A stretch of DNA of 13,172 bases from Alphaproteobacteria bacterium (GTDB taxonomy: Bacteria; Pseudomonadota; Alphaproteobacteria; ATCC43930; CGMCC-115725): the NCBI GenBank assembly GCA_030039815.1, contig JASHUW010000157.1, forward strand, positions 1-13,172, given 5' to 3'. The notes below the pieces were generated by a model that had not been told where the DNA came from, did not search any database, and was given only the letters and a program-made list of their open reading frames with translations. Positions 6,438-13,172 of the stretch are shown piece by piece (position 1 is the stretch's first letter; each line of letters starts with the position of its first letter). Position numbers and translations under genes: made by a program.

Positions 6438-7391
6438 TCATCGTCTGCGGTCCGGCGCGAGCGCCGCGTGCAGCGCGAGCAGCGCCAGGGAAGGCGGCCG
6501 GTCGGTGCGGTGCGCGCTGAACGACCATCCGACCGCCTGGGTCATCGCCTGAAGCGCCGCGCGATGATCGCGGAACCGCCCGGCATAAGCCTCGCGGATC
6601 GTCTCGACGCGACTGACCAGCAGTTCCTCGCGCTCCTCGACACCCTCGAAGCGCACGCGGCCATCGAAGGGCAAATCCTCCTCGGCTGGGTCGACGATCT
6701 GCAGCACATGGCCGGCAACACCGGCGGCGGCGAACCCGGCGATGGCCTTGTTCGTGGCGTCGAGCGGCCCGAGGAAGTCGCCGATCAGCACGAGCTGCGC
6801 ATAGCGCGGCAAATGCTCCGGAGCGGGCAAACCACCGCCCCGGCGCGCGCCGCGCTCGACGAGGTCGGCGAGGCGGGTGAGAGCAACGCGGCCGCTCATC
6901 GGCGCCATGCCGCTGCCCAGGAGGCACAGCCGCTCGCCGCCGCGCACCAGAAGGCTCGCGAGCGCGACAAGGATCAACTCCGCGCGGGCGCGCTTGGTCG
7001 GCCAATCGCCGCCCGCAACATAGGCGGCGGACGAGTAATCCATCGACGCCGAGGCGTCGCGCCACAGCCACACGCTTTGCGCGGCCTCCCACTCGGTCTC
7101 GCGCACATAGAGGCGCTGGGACTTGCCGCTTTCGCGCCAGTCGATGCGCGCGGCGGCGTCACCGGGCTGGTACTGGCGGAACTGCCAGAACGTCTCGCCC
7201 TGGCCGACCCGCCGGCGGCCGTGCACGCCCTGCGCGACGGTCGCGGCGATGCGCTCGGCGGCGACCAGCAGCGGCGGCAGGGATGCCGCGGTTTCCTCGG
7301 CCCGATGGCGAAGCGATCCGGCCGCAAGGTCCCTCGGCGGCGGACCGAGCGGCAGGGTCGCCATCCGGCCGATGGCCCGTGCTGAAATCAT
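6438..7391 (-). CDS. DUF58 domain protein, VWA-like partner of MoxR
   Basis: A 317-residue, apparently soluble cytoplasmic protein with no convincing membrane helix. The DUF58 signature occupies about 58-100: GRRRVGQGETFWQFRQY, then QPGDAAARIDWRESGK and LYVRETE. A VWA-like fold follows. Its metal motif is intact at residues 112-116 (DASAS: Asp112, Ser114, Ser116), and Asp205 in LIGDF lies where the later MIDAS aspartate would be. In characterised MoxR systems, VWA-type proteins are the proposed adaptors between the ATPase and its substrate, and DUF58 genes usually sit next to moxR. The start is the ATG at 7391, ten bases after the moxR stop, so the two are almost certainly co-transcribed; Met10 is a possible later start. 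A 190-base repeat-bearing gap separates it from the next gene of the cluster. The family assignment is firm, the molecular role inferred. Confidence 0.93.
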   Translation of the reverse strand: MISARAIGRMATLPLGPPPRDLAAGSLRHRAEETAASLPPLLVAAERIAATVAQGVHGRRRVGQGETFWQFRQYQPGDAAARIDWRESGKSQRLYVRETEWEAAQSVWLWRDASASMDYSSAAYVAGGDWPTKRARAELILVALASLLVRGGERLCLLGSGMAPMSGRVALTRLADLVERGARRGGGLPAPEHLPRYAQLVLIGDFLGPLDATNKAIAGFAAAGVAGHVLQIVDPAEEDLPFDGRVRFEGVEEREELLVSRVETIREAYAGRFRDHRAALQAMTQAVGWSFSAHRTDRPPSLALLALHAALAPDRRR

Positions 7392-7401
7392 CGGGCCGAG
7401 A

Positions 7402-8406
7402 TCACTTGAGCGGCGCCATCATCTGCTCGATGACCTGGAGGACTCCGACCCCCTCGGCCCGCCCGGCGAAGCTGACCGCCATGCGGTGGCGCAACACCGG
7501 CGGCGCCAGCGCCAGCACGTCATCGACCGACGGCGCATAGCGCCCGTCCAGCAAGGCCCGCGCCCGGCAGGCGAGCGTCAGCGCCTGGCTGGCGCGCGGC
7601 CCCGGCCCCCAGGCGACGAAGCGGCGCGCGCCTTCGGCGCCATCCTCTGGCCGGCCGGAGCGCACCAGCGTGAGAATCGCCTCGACGACGCTCTCGCCGA
7701 CCGGAATGCGCCGCACCAGGCGCTGCGCGGCAACCAGCTCCTCGGCGGTCATCGCCGGGCGCGGCTGCGCCTCTTCGGCCCCCGTCGTGGCGATCAGCAC
7801 CCGACGCTCCGATTCGAGGTCCGGGTAATCGACGTCGATCTGCATCAAGAAGCGGTCGAGTTGCGCCTCGGGCAGGGGGTAGGTGCCTTCCTGCTCCAGC
7901 GGGTTCTGCGTCGCCAGCACGTGGAACGGCCGCGGCAGCGGGTGATACTGCCCGGCGATCGACACGCGGCCCTCCTGCATCGCCTGCAACAACGCCGACT
8001 GGGTGCGGGGGCTGGCGCGGTTGATCTCGTCGGCCATCAGCAACTGGCAGAACACCGGGCCGGGGATGAAGCGGAACGAGCGCCGGCCGGTCTCGCTCTC
8101 CTCCAGCACCTCGGAGCCGAGAATATCGGCGGGCATCAGATCGGGGGTGCACTGGATGCGTTTGTCATCGAGGCCAAGGATCGTGCCGAGCGTCTCGACG
8201 AGCCGGGTCTTGGCGAGACCCGGCACGCCGATCAGCAACGCGTGACCGCCCGACAGCAACGTGATCAACGCTTGCTCGATCACTTCGCGCTGACCGAAAA
8301 TGACCTCGCCGATCCGGTCGCGGACGATGCCAAGCCGCTCGCCCAGCCTTTCGACTTCGGCGACGAGATCCCCCGGAGGGGAATTGATGGGTGATGTGGA
8401 AGCCAA
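7402..8406 (-). CDS. MoxR-family AAA+ ATPase
   Basis: A hexameric AAA+ ATPase of the MoxR class, thought to act as a chaperone remodelling protein complexes together with VWA proteins. Numbering from the TTG at 8406 (334 residues): Walker A GVPGLAKT at 60-67, Walker B LLMADE at 122-127, sensor 1 ATQN ending at Asn168, the LDRF motif with the probable arginine finger at 183-186, and a GPGPR sensor-2 region ending near Arg271. The C-terminal lid domain is complete. I prefer the TTG start because the protein then has the family's usual length and begins shortly before the conserved DLVAEVERLGERL; GAGA lies upstream of it. An in-frame ATG at 8463 would add 19 residues without family resemblance and would share bases with the start codon of the divergent DUF1285 gene. 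It is first in the cluster with the DUF58 gene ten bases downstream. The identity is certain, the start uncertain. Confidence 0.93.
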   Translation of the reverse strand: MASTSPINSPPGDLVAEVERLGERLGIVRDRIGEVIFGQREVIEQALITLLSGGHALLIGVPGLAKTRLVETLGTILGLDDKRIQCTPDLMPADILGSEVLEESETGRRSFRFIPGPVFCQLLMADEINRASPRTQSALLQAMQEGRVSIAGQYHPLPRPFHVLATQNPLEQEGTYPLPEAQLDRFLMQIDVDYPDLESERRVLIATTGAEEAQPRPAMTAEELVAAQRLVRRIPVGESVVEAILTLVRSGRPEDGAEGARRFVAWGPGPRASQALTLACRARALLDGRYAPSVDDVLALAPPVLRHRMAVSFAGRAEGVGVLQVIEQMMAPLK

Positions 8407-8428
8407 GCTGTCTCGATCCCAAATACAT

Positions 8429-8460
8429 GCCGGCAAAAAACCGGCGCCAGTAGATAATAT
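8429..8460 (+). promoter_or_regulatory. Possible promoter for the DUF1285-cca operon
   Basis: The short divergent gap holds GATAAT at 8453-8458, one mismatch from the -10 consensus. CCGGCA lies 17 bases upstream, a poor -35 box with three of six matches. A five-pair hairpin (GCCGG/CCGGC, 8429-8445) with an A-rich loop covers the -35 area. If the -10 is real, the transcript would begin at or next to the ATG at 8462, making it leaderless. The same AT-rich stretch could serve moxR on the other strand. The evidence is weak. Confidence 0.25.
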
Positions 8461-8461
8461 C

Positions 8462-9013
8462 ATGCCCAGCGCTTCGTCCCCCGCGAACCGCCGCAGCGGC
8501 GAAACCCCGTCGCCGCCGAAACGCCCGGTCGTCGATCACGGCGATCTCGACATGAAGATCGCTCGCGACGGCACCTGGTTCTATCGCGGCACCCCCATCG
8601 CGCGACAAAGGCTCGTCAAGCTCTTTGCCTCGGTGCTGCGCCGCGAGGATGACGGCAGCTATTGGCTCGTCACCCCGGTTGAGCGGGGCCGCGTCGCCGT
8701 CGAGGATGCGCCGTTCCTCGCCGTCGAAGTCAATTCGGAAGGTTCAGGCTCCGGCCGCCGGCTCAGTTTCCGCACCAATCTCGACGAGATTGTGGCGGCG
8801 GGGCCGGAGCACCCGTTGCGCATCGAGACTAGTGCAAAGGGCGAGCCAGAACCATACTTGCTGGTGCGGCCAGGGCTCGAAGCAAGGCTCAATCGTCCGG
8901 TATTTTACGAGCTCGTCGACCTCGCCGACGCCGAGCGCGGCGACAAAGGCGGCCCGTTCGGACTGTGGAGCGACGGCGCGTTCTTCGACCTCGGCGACCC
9001 GGAAGACGAGTGA
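8462..9013 (+). CDS. DUF1285 family protein
   Basis: A 183-residue protein of the DUF1285 family, probably cytoplasmic: no signal peptide or membrane helix. The conserved stretch begins at about residue 28 (DLDMKIARDGTWFYRGTPI), continues with LVKLFASVLRRE and YWLVTPVERGRVAVEDAPFLAVEV (up to 90), and ends with the acidic-tailed LWSDGAFFDLGDPEDE. The first 25 residues are Ser/Pro-rich and unconserved. The ATG at 8462 gives the family's usual length but has no Shine-Dalgarno sequence. An in-frame ATG at 8387 lies five bases after GGAGGGG, yet would run into the 5' end of moxR on the other strand; that GGAGGGG is also the reverse of moxR codons and may be coincidental. The stop overlaps the GTG of the Nudix gene. 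The biochemical function is unknown. Its place ahead of a Nudix hydrolase and the CCA enzyme recurs in alphaproteobacteria, as far as I recall. Confidence 0.88.
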   Translation: MPSASSPANRRSGETPSPPKRPVVDHGDLDMKIARDGTWFYRGTPIARQRLVKLFASVLRREDDGSYWLVTPVERGRVAVEDAPFLAVEVNSEGSGSGRRLSFRTNLDEIVAAGPEHPLRIETSAKGEPEPYLLVRPGLEARLNRPVFYELVDLADAERGDKGGPFGLWSDGAFFDLGDPEDE

Positions 9014-9687
9014 CTGGCCTCTTGATGACTCGCGAAGAGTTGATCGCGCTACTGGCGCGCACGACGATCGGGCGGCGCGGCTTCGGCGGCACCAGCGACC
9101 CGCTCGAGGCGGCGGAAATTCGTGCCGAGACGCGCGGCGACCACGATCTCAACCCCGGCGAGACACCGCCCTCGTCGGCGCTGCGGCCGGCCGCGGTGCT
9201 GGTGCCGCTGATCGACCGGCCGGAGGGCATGAGCGTGCTGCTGACCCAGCGCACCGCGCATCTCTCTGCCCATGCCGGGCAGATTTCCTTCCCTGGCGGC
9301 CGCCGGGAGGACACCGACACCGACGCGATCGCCACCGCGTTGCGCGAGACCGAGGAGGAGGTCGGCCTGGCGCGTGATCTCATCAGCGTTGTCGGCCGGC
9401 TCGACACCTATGTCACCGGCACCGGGTTCGAGATCACCCCGATCGTCGGCGTCATCACGCCCGACTACGTGCTGAATATCGATCCTTTCGAAGTCGCCGA
9501 AGTGTTCGAGGTGCCGCTGTCCTATGTCCTCGACCGGCGCAACCACAACCGCCAGGAACGCGAGTCGGCCGGACGGGTTCGGGTGTTCTATGTGCTGCCG
9601 TACCAGGGCCGCAACATCTGGGGCGCGACGGCCGGCATGCTGGTGAACCTCGCCGAGGTGCTGAACCCCGAGGGCCTGGGCTGGTGA
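9010..9687 (+). CDS. Nudix hydrolase, CoA pyrophosphatase type
   Basis: Probably hydrolyses coenzyme A and its derivatives to 3',5'-ADP and 4'-phosphopantetheine; cytoplasmic, metal-dependent. In the 225-residue product, the CoA-pyrophosphatase signature is at 77-97 (LLTQRT, then HAGQISFPGG). The Nudix core is at 112-120 (RETEEEVGL), with Glu113, Glu116 and Glu117 as metal ligands. As usual for this subgroup, the box has one residue more than the textbook spacing and an Asp (Asp103) in place of the first Glu. The GTG at 9010 is chosen because GGAAGA lies at 9001-9006 just before it and because GTGA overlaps the DUF1285 stop by four bases. The ATG at 9025 is an alternative without a Shine-Dalgarno sequence. 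The DUF6111 gene follows after seven bases. The substrate is inferred from the family. Confidence 0.93.
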   Translation: MTGLLMTREELIALLARTTIGRRGFGGTSDPLEAAEIRAETRGDHDLNPGETPPSSALRPAAVLVPLIDRPEGMSVLLTQRTAHLSAHAGQISFPGGRREDTDTDAIATALRETEEEVGLARDLISVVGRLDTYVTGTGFEITPIVGVITPDYVLNIDPFEVAEVFEVPLSYVLDRRNHNRQERESAGRVRVFYVLPYQGRNIWGATAGMLVNLAEVLNPEGLGW

Positions 9688-9694
9688 GGCGGCG

Positions 9695-9976
9695 ATGCCG
9701 CGCGAAATCCTGACCCTTGTCGTGCCGCTGCTGCTGCCGACCGTGATCTACCTGATCTGGCTGCGCGCGACCGGCTGGTCGGAGACGGCCGGCGCGCTTG
9801 CCTGGCACCAGCTGCCCTGGGTGTGGCTGGCGCTGAGCGGCGTCGCATTGACCGCGATCGTGCTGGTCGTGATCACCGTCGGGTTCGGCACGACGCTGCC
9901 GGGCGTTTACGTGCCGCCGCGTATCGAGAACGGCCGGATCGTGCCTGGCCATGTCGAGCCGGCGGGCAAGCCGTGA
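9695..9976 (+). CDS. DUF6111 family small membrane protein
   Basis: A 93-residue inner-membrane protein with two predicted helices at about 5-25 (ILTLVVPLLLPTVIYLIW) and 40-65. A polar tail reading LPGVYVPPRIENGRIVPGHVEP follows. This tail is the recognisable part of the DUF6111 family, which in alphaproteobacteria sits between a CoA pyrophosphatase gene and cca. No catalytic motif is seen and the function is unknown. The ATG at 9695 follows GAGG at the correct distance, seven bases after the Nudix stop. Its own stop overlaps the GTG of cca, so it is an integral part of the operon. Confidence 0.88.
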   Translation: MPREILTLVVPLLLPTVIYLIWLRATGWSETAGALAWHQLPWVWLALSGVALTAIVLVVITVGFGTTLPGVYVPPRIENGRIVPGHVEPAGKP

Positions 9977-11199
9977 CCGCATTGACGCCGTCCTGGCTCG
10001 GCGAGCCCGCGGTGCAGCGCTTGCTGGCGGCGCTCGCCGCGGCGGGGATCGAGGCGAGGTTTGTCGGCGGCTGCGTGCGCGACGCGCTGCTCGGGGAGAC
10101 GGAAACCGGCGACTTCGACCTCGCCACGCCGGCGCGGCCGGAAGCGGTGATGGCGGCGCTGGGCACGGCCAAAGTGAGGGCGCTGCCGACCGGGATCGCG
10201 CACGGCACCGTCACGGCGGTCGTTACCTCCCCTGGGCCGCCGCGCAGCTTCGAGATCACCACGCTGCGCCGCGATGTCGAGACCGACGGCCGGCACGCGG
10301 TGGTCGCCTTCGGCGCCGACTGGGGTGAAGACGCGGCGCGCCGCGACTTTACGATCAACGCGATCTACCTCGCGCCCGACGGGACGATCGACGATCCGGT
10401 CGGCGGGCAGGCCGATCTCGCCGCGCGGCGGGTGCGTTTCGTCGGCGATCCGGCGACGCGGATCGCCGAGGATGTGCTGCGCATCCTGCGCTATTACCGG
10501 TTCGAGGCGCGGTTCGGTGGCGGCGAGGGCGATGCGGCCGCGCGCAGCGCGTGCCGCGCCGCGGCCGGCAAATTGCCGACGCTGTCGGCGGAGCGCGTGT
10601 CACGCGAGCTGCTGCGCCTCATCGGCGGCCCCGATCCGGTGCGGGTGCTGAAGATGATGCAGGAGGACGGCGTGCTCGCCGCGATCCTGCCCGAGGCGAC
10701 GCGGCTCGACCGGTTGGACGCGCTGCTGCCACTGGCGGCGGCAGATGACGGCATTCTGCGTCTCGCGGCGCTGATCGAGGTCGATCGCTCCGGCGCAAAC
10801 GCCGTGGCCGAGCGGCTGCGGCTGCCGGCGGCAGAGAAGAAGCGGCTGGCCGGCTTGACATCGCCCTGGCCGCTCGATCCCGCGGCCGATGCCAAGGCGC
10901 AACGCCTCGCCCTCTATCGCTATGGCCAGGAGCGCTACGGCGATCTGGCCCTGCTTCTCGCCGCCGACTGCAAGCTCAAACCGTCCGCCCTGCGCAAACT
11001 TTTCGATCTCGCCGAGACCTGGGAGATTCCGATCTTCCCGCTCGGCGGCGACGACGTGACCGCGCTCGGCATCGCGCCCGGCCCGCGCGTCGGCGGGCTG
11101 CTTGGCGCGGTGAGACGCTGGTGGGAAGACGGCGATTTCGCCGCCGACCGTGCTGCCTGCCTAGCGCGGCTCAGGGAGATCGCTGCGCAACGCTCCTGA
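9973..11199 (+). CDS. cca: CCA-adding tRNA nucleotidyltransferase (class II)
   Basis: Adds or repairs the 3'-terminal CCA of tRNAs using CTP and ATP without a nucleic acid template; cytoplasmic. The 408-residue protein has motif A with GGCVRD (32-37) and the metal-binding aspartates of GDFD (Asp47, Asp49). Motif B is RRDFTINAIY (123-132). The DVLRILRYYRFEARF segment (167-181) is motif C, and SAERVSREL (205-213) carries the conserved Glu207 and Arg211 of the later motifs. The C-terminal half is helical, with no HD phosphohydrolase domain visible. The GTG at 9973 is the start, overlapping the DUF6111 stop as GTGA with GGCGGG just upstream. The 3' end overlaps the convergent molybdoenzyme gene by 29 bases, leaving no room for a terminator between them. 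Some members of this family do only A- or C-addition; sequence alone does not exclude that here. Confidence 0.94.
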   Translation: MTALTPSWLGEPAVQRLLAALAAAGIEARFVGGCVRDALLGETETGDFDLATPARPEAVMAALGTAKVRALPTGIAHGTVTAVVTSPGPPRSFEITTLRRDVETDGRHAVVAFGADWGEDAARRDFTINAIYLAPDGTIDDPVGGQADLAARRVRFVGDPATRIAEDVLRILRYYRFEARFGGGEGDAAARSACRAAAGKLPTLSAERVSRELLRLIGGPDPVRVLKMMQEDGVLAAILPEATRLDRLDALLPLAAADDGILRLAALIEVDRSGANAVAERLRLPAAEKKRLAGLTSPWPLDPAADAKAQRLALYRYGQERYGDLALLLAADCKLKPSALRKLFDLAETWEIPIFPLGGDDVTALGIAPGPRVGGLLGAVRRWWEDGDFAADRAACLARLREIAAQRS

Positions 11200-13172
11200 T
11201 CGCCCGCCAGATGCGCTCCGGCGTCGCCGGCATGTCGATATGCTCGATGCCGAGCGGCGCGAGCGCGTCGAGGATCGCGCAGATAATGGTTTGCGGCGCG
11301 GCGATCGCGCCGGCCTGGCCGGAGCCCTTGACGCCGAGTGGGTTGGCAGCGGTCGGCAGCCCGTCGAGGACGATGTCGAGAGCGGGCAGATCGTCGGCGC
11401 GCGGCAGGGCATAATCGAGCAGCGAGCCGCTCAGGAGCTGGCCCGACTCCGCGTCATAGACCGTGTGCTCGAGCATCGCCTGGCCGATGCCTTGCGCGAC
11501 CCCGCCTTGTACCTGCCCGGCGGTCAGCAGCGGGTTGATCACGCGGCCGTAATCGTCGACCGCGAAATAACGTTCGAGCGTCACCAGCCCGGTTTCCGGG
11601 TCGATCTCGACCTCGGCGACATGGGTGCCGGAGGGGAAGGTGATCAGGTCGCACTCGTTCCATACATAGGCGCCGAGCCCCGGCGCGACGCCGTCCGGCA
11701 GGTTCGCGGGATCGGCGGCCGCACGCGCGACGTCCAAGAGATCGATCGCCCGCCCGCTGCCCGGCACCGAGAACCGCCCGTCGGCGAAGGCGAGTTCGGC
11801 GGCGTCGGCCTGCAGCAGGCCCGCGGCCACGACACGGCCCTTGGCAACGACCATCTCCGCCGCGCGATAGAGCGCGAAACCGCCCTGGTGCATCGAGCGC
11901 GCGCCGCCATGCCCGTTGCCGCGCGGCACCTCGCTGGTGTCGGCCTGGACCAGCCGGAAGGTCTCGATCGGCTGACCCAGCAGATCGGCGGCGATCTGCG
12001 GATAGCTGGTCTCATGGCCTTGCCCGTTCGACTGCGTGCCGACCAGCAGCGACACCGCACCGTCCTTCTCGAAACGGATCTCCGCGCCCTCGTTCGGCGT
12101 GCCGCGCGCGGTTTCAAGGAAGCAGGCGATGCCGAGCCCGCGCAATTTTCCGGGCGATGCGGCGCGGCGATCGGCGCGCGCCGTCGCGGCCGCCAAGTTG
12201 GCGACGAACCTGCCGCAATCGACGGTGGTGCCGAGCGCCTTGCGGTAGGGGAATTGGCTGATCAGGTTGCGCCGCCGCAACGCCACGGGATCGATCTTGA
12301 GCCGGCGTGCCGCGAGCTCGACGAGCCGCTCGATCAGGTAATTGGCCTCGGGCTTGCCGGCGCCGCGATAGGCGTCGATCGGCACGGTGTTGGTGAAAAC
12401 GCCGCGCACGCTCATGAAAATCGCCGGGATGTCGTAGACCCCGCCCATCGCGGTCGACGGCGCGTTGGTCGAGCTGCCCGGGCCGTTGGTCGAGAGATAA
12501 GCGCCGAGATTGGCGATCGTATCGGCTTCGAGCGCGAGAAACCTGCCGTCAGCGTCGAGCGCCAACTTGCCTTTGGTAAGGTTGTCGCGCCCCTGCGCCG
12601 ACGAGACAAAGTCCTCGCCGCGCTCGCCGACCCATTTGACCGGCCGGCCGGTATGCCGCGCGGCTACCAGCACCATGACGCATTCGGGATAGAGGAAATT
12701 CTTCATCCCGAACCCGCCGCCGACATCGGGAGCATGGACGCGGACCCGCTCGCGGGAAACATGAAAGACCGCATCGGCCAGCTGGTCGCGCAGGCTGTGC
12801 ACGCCCATCCCGGAGAGCAAAAGGTCGTAACCGCCCGTTCTGTCGTCGTAGCGGCCGATCGCCGCGCGCGGCTCGATCGGCGCGACGACGAGCCGGTTGT
12901 TGACGAGATCGAGCTCGATGACATGCGCGGCCGACGCTATCGCGGCGTCGACCGCCGCCTTGTCGCCGCGCTCGAAACGATAGGAGAGGTTGCCCGGCGC
13001 CTCGTCCCACAATTGCGGTGCGCCCGAGGCGAGCGCTTCCTTGGCGTTGACGACGGCCCGCAGCACCTCGTAGTCGACGGCGATCAGCTCCGCCGCGTCG
13101 CGCGCGAGGTCGCGCGATTCCGCGACGACAAACGCGACCGGATCGCCGACATGCCGCACGTGGCCCATCCCG
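11171..13172 (-). CDS. Xanthine dehydrogenase / CO dehydrogenase family molybdopterin-binding large subunit, N terminus cut by window edge
   Basis: Large catalytic subunit of a molybdenum hydroxylase, normally partnered by FAD-binding and 2Fe-2S subunits that are not in the window. Frame and similarity continue through the edge; about 100 N-terminal residues of a usual 770-780 appear missing. Numbering from the Met at 13168: VGDPVAFVVAE (7-17), molybdopterin-loop GGGFGMK (150-156), and AYRGAGKPE (266-274). The last resembles the AYRGAGR of form II CoxL-like enzymes, not the AYxCSFR of true aerobic CO dehydrogenase. GTQSNGQGHE also contacts the cofactor in the family. Near the C terminus the motif reads KGSGQAG, so Gln618 (codon 11317-11315) stands where most family members have the catalytic Glu. 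The substrate is unknown and CO is unlikely. The gene runs convergently into cca and overlaps its end. Confidence 0.92.
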   Translation of the reverse strand, partial: GMGHVRHVGDPVAFVVAESRDLARDAAELIAVDYEVLRAVVNAKEALASGAPQLWDEAPGNLSYRFERGDKAAVDAAIASAAHVIELDLVNNRLVVAPIEPRAAIGRYDDRTGGYDLLLSGMGVHSLRDQLADAVFHVSRERVRVHAPDVGGGFGMKNFLYPECVMVLVAARHTGRPVKWVGERGEDFVSSAQGRDNLTKGKLALDADGRFLALEADTIANLGAYLSTNGPGSSTNAPSTAMGGVYDIPAIFMSVRGVFTNTVPIDAYRGAGKPEANYLIERLVELAARRLKIDPVALRRRNLISQFPYRKALGTTVDCGRFVANLAAATARADRRAASPGKLRGLGIACFLETARGTPNEGAEIRFEKDGAVSLLVGTQSNGQGHETSYPQIAADLLGQPIETFRLVQADTSEVPRGNGHGGARSMHQGGFALYRAAEMVVAKGRVVAAGLLQADAAELAFADGRFSVPGSGRAIDLLDVARAAADPANLPDGVAPGLGAYVWNECDLITFPSGTHVAEVEIDPETGLVTLERYFAVDDYGRVINPLLTAGQVQGGVAQGIGQAMLEHTVYDAESGQLLSGSLLDYALPRADDLPALDIVLDGLPTAANPLGVKGSGQAGAIAAPQTIICAILDALAPLGIEHIDMPATPERIWRAIRSVAQRSP

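Noticed and set aside
8429..8445. GCCGG/CCGGC hairpin as an intrinsic terminator
   Set aside because: The stem is only five pairs, the run of A/T lies in the loop rather than after the stem, and it sits between two divergent starts where no transcript should end.
11171..13172. Aerobic CO dehydrogenase large subunit (coxL)
   Set aside because: The active-site loop reads AYRGAGK rather than the AYxCSFR of true CO-oxidising enzymes, and the catalytic Glu position is Gln.

Overview
The window is high-GC, densely coded DNA from an alphaproteobacterium. Three things suggest this: the short alphaproteobacterial type of phosphatidylserine decarboxylase next to pssA, the DUF1285 / CoA pyrophosphatase / DUF6111 / CCA-transferase cluster, and intergenic palindromic repeats of the sort common in Bradyrhizobium-like and Rhodospirillales-like genomes. 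I cannot name the genus. No tRNA, rRNA, CRISPR array, insertion sequence or prophage gene is visible. Both window edges cut a gene.

Minus strand, read from 8406 down to 1. A four-gene envelope cluster comes first: a MoxR-type AAA+ ATPase, a soluble DUF58 protein, a 911-residue BatA/DUF4159 membrane protein and a 698-residue membrane protein combining a VWA domain with a glutamine-amidotransferase-like domain. They look like one chaperone-type system, with an ATPase, a VWA-like adaptor and two large membrane-anchored partners. The cluster resembles Bat/MoxR (aerotolerance-type) loci but lacks the usual separate BatB, BatC, BatD and BatE genes. Its substrate cannot be read from the sequence. 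Beyond a hairpin-forming repeat lie psd and pssA, the two enzymes that turn CDP-diacylglycerol and serine into phosphatidylethanolamine. The 248-base gap between psd and pssA carries tandem palindromes that contain perfect Shine-Dalgarno and anti-Shine-Dalgarno octamers. This is the least explained sequence in the window.

Plus strand, 8462 to 11199. Divergent from moxR is a compact housekeeping operon: DUF1285 protein, Nudix CoA pyrophosphatase, small DUF6111 membrane protein, and CCA-adding tRNA nucleotidyltransferase. Two of its junctions are 4-base GTGA overlaps and the third gap is 7 bases, so translation is probably coupled.

Minus strand, 13172 to 11171. A xanthine dehydrogenase / CO dehydrogenase-family molybdopterin subunit, cut at its N terminus by the window edge, runs convergently into the CCA gene and overlaps it by 29 bases. 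The position normally held by the family's catalytic glutamate reads as glutamine.

No wholly new system is proven here. The best leads are the psd-pssA intergenic palindromes, the MoxR/DUF58/DUF4159/VWA cluster with its degenerate and fused domains, and the Glu-to-Gln change in the molybdenum enzyme.
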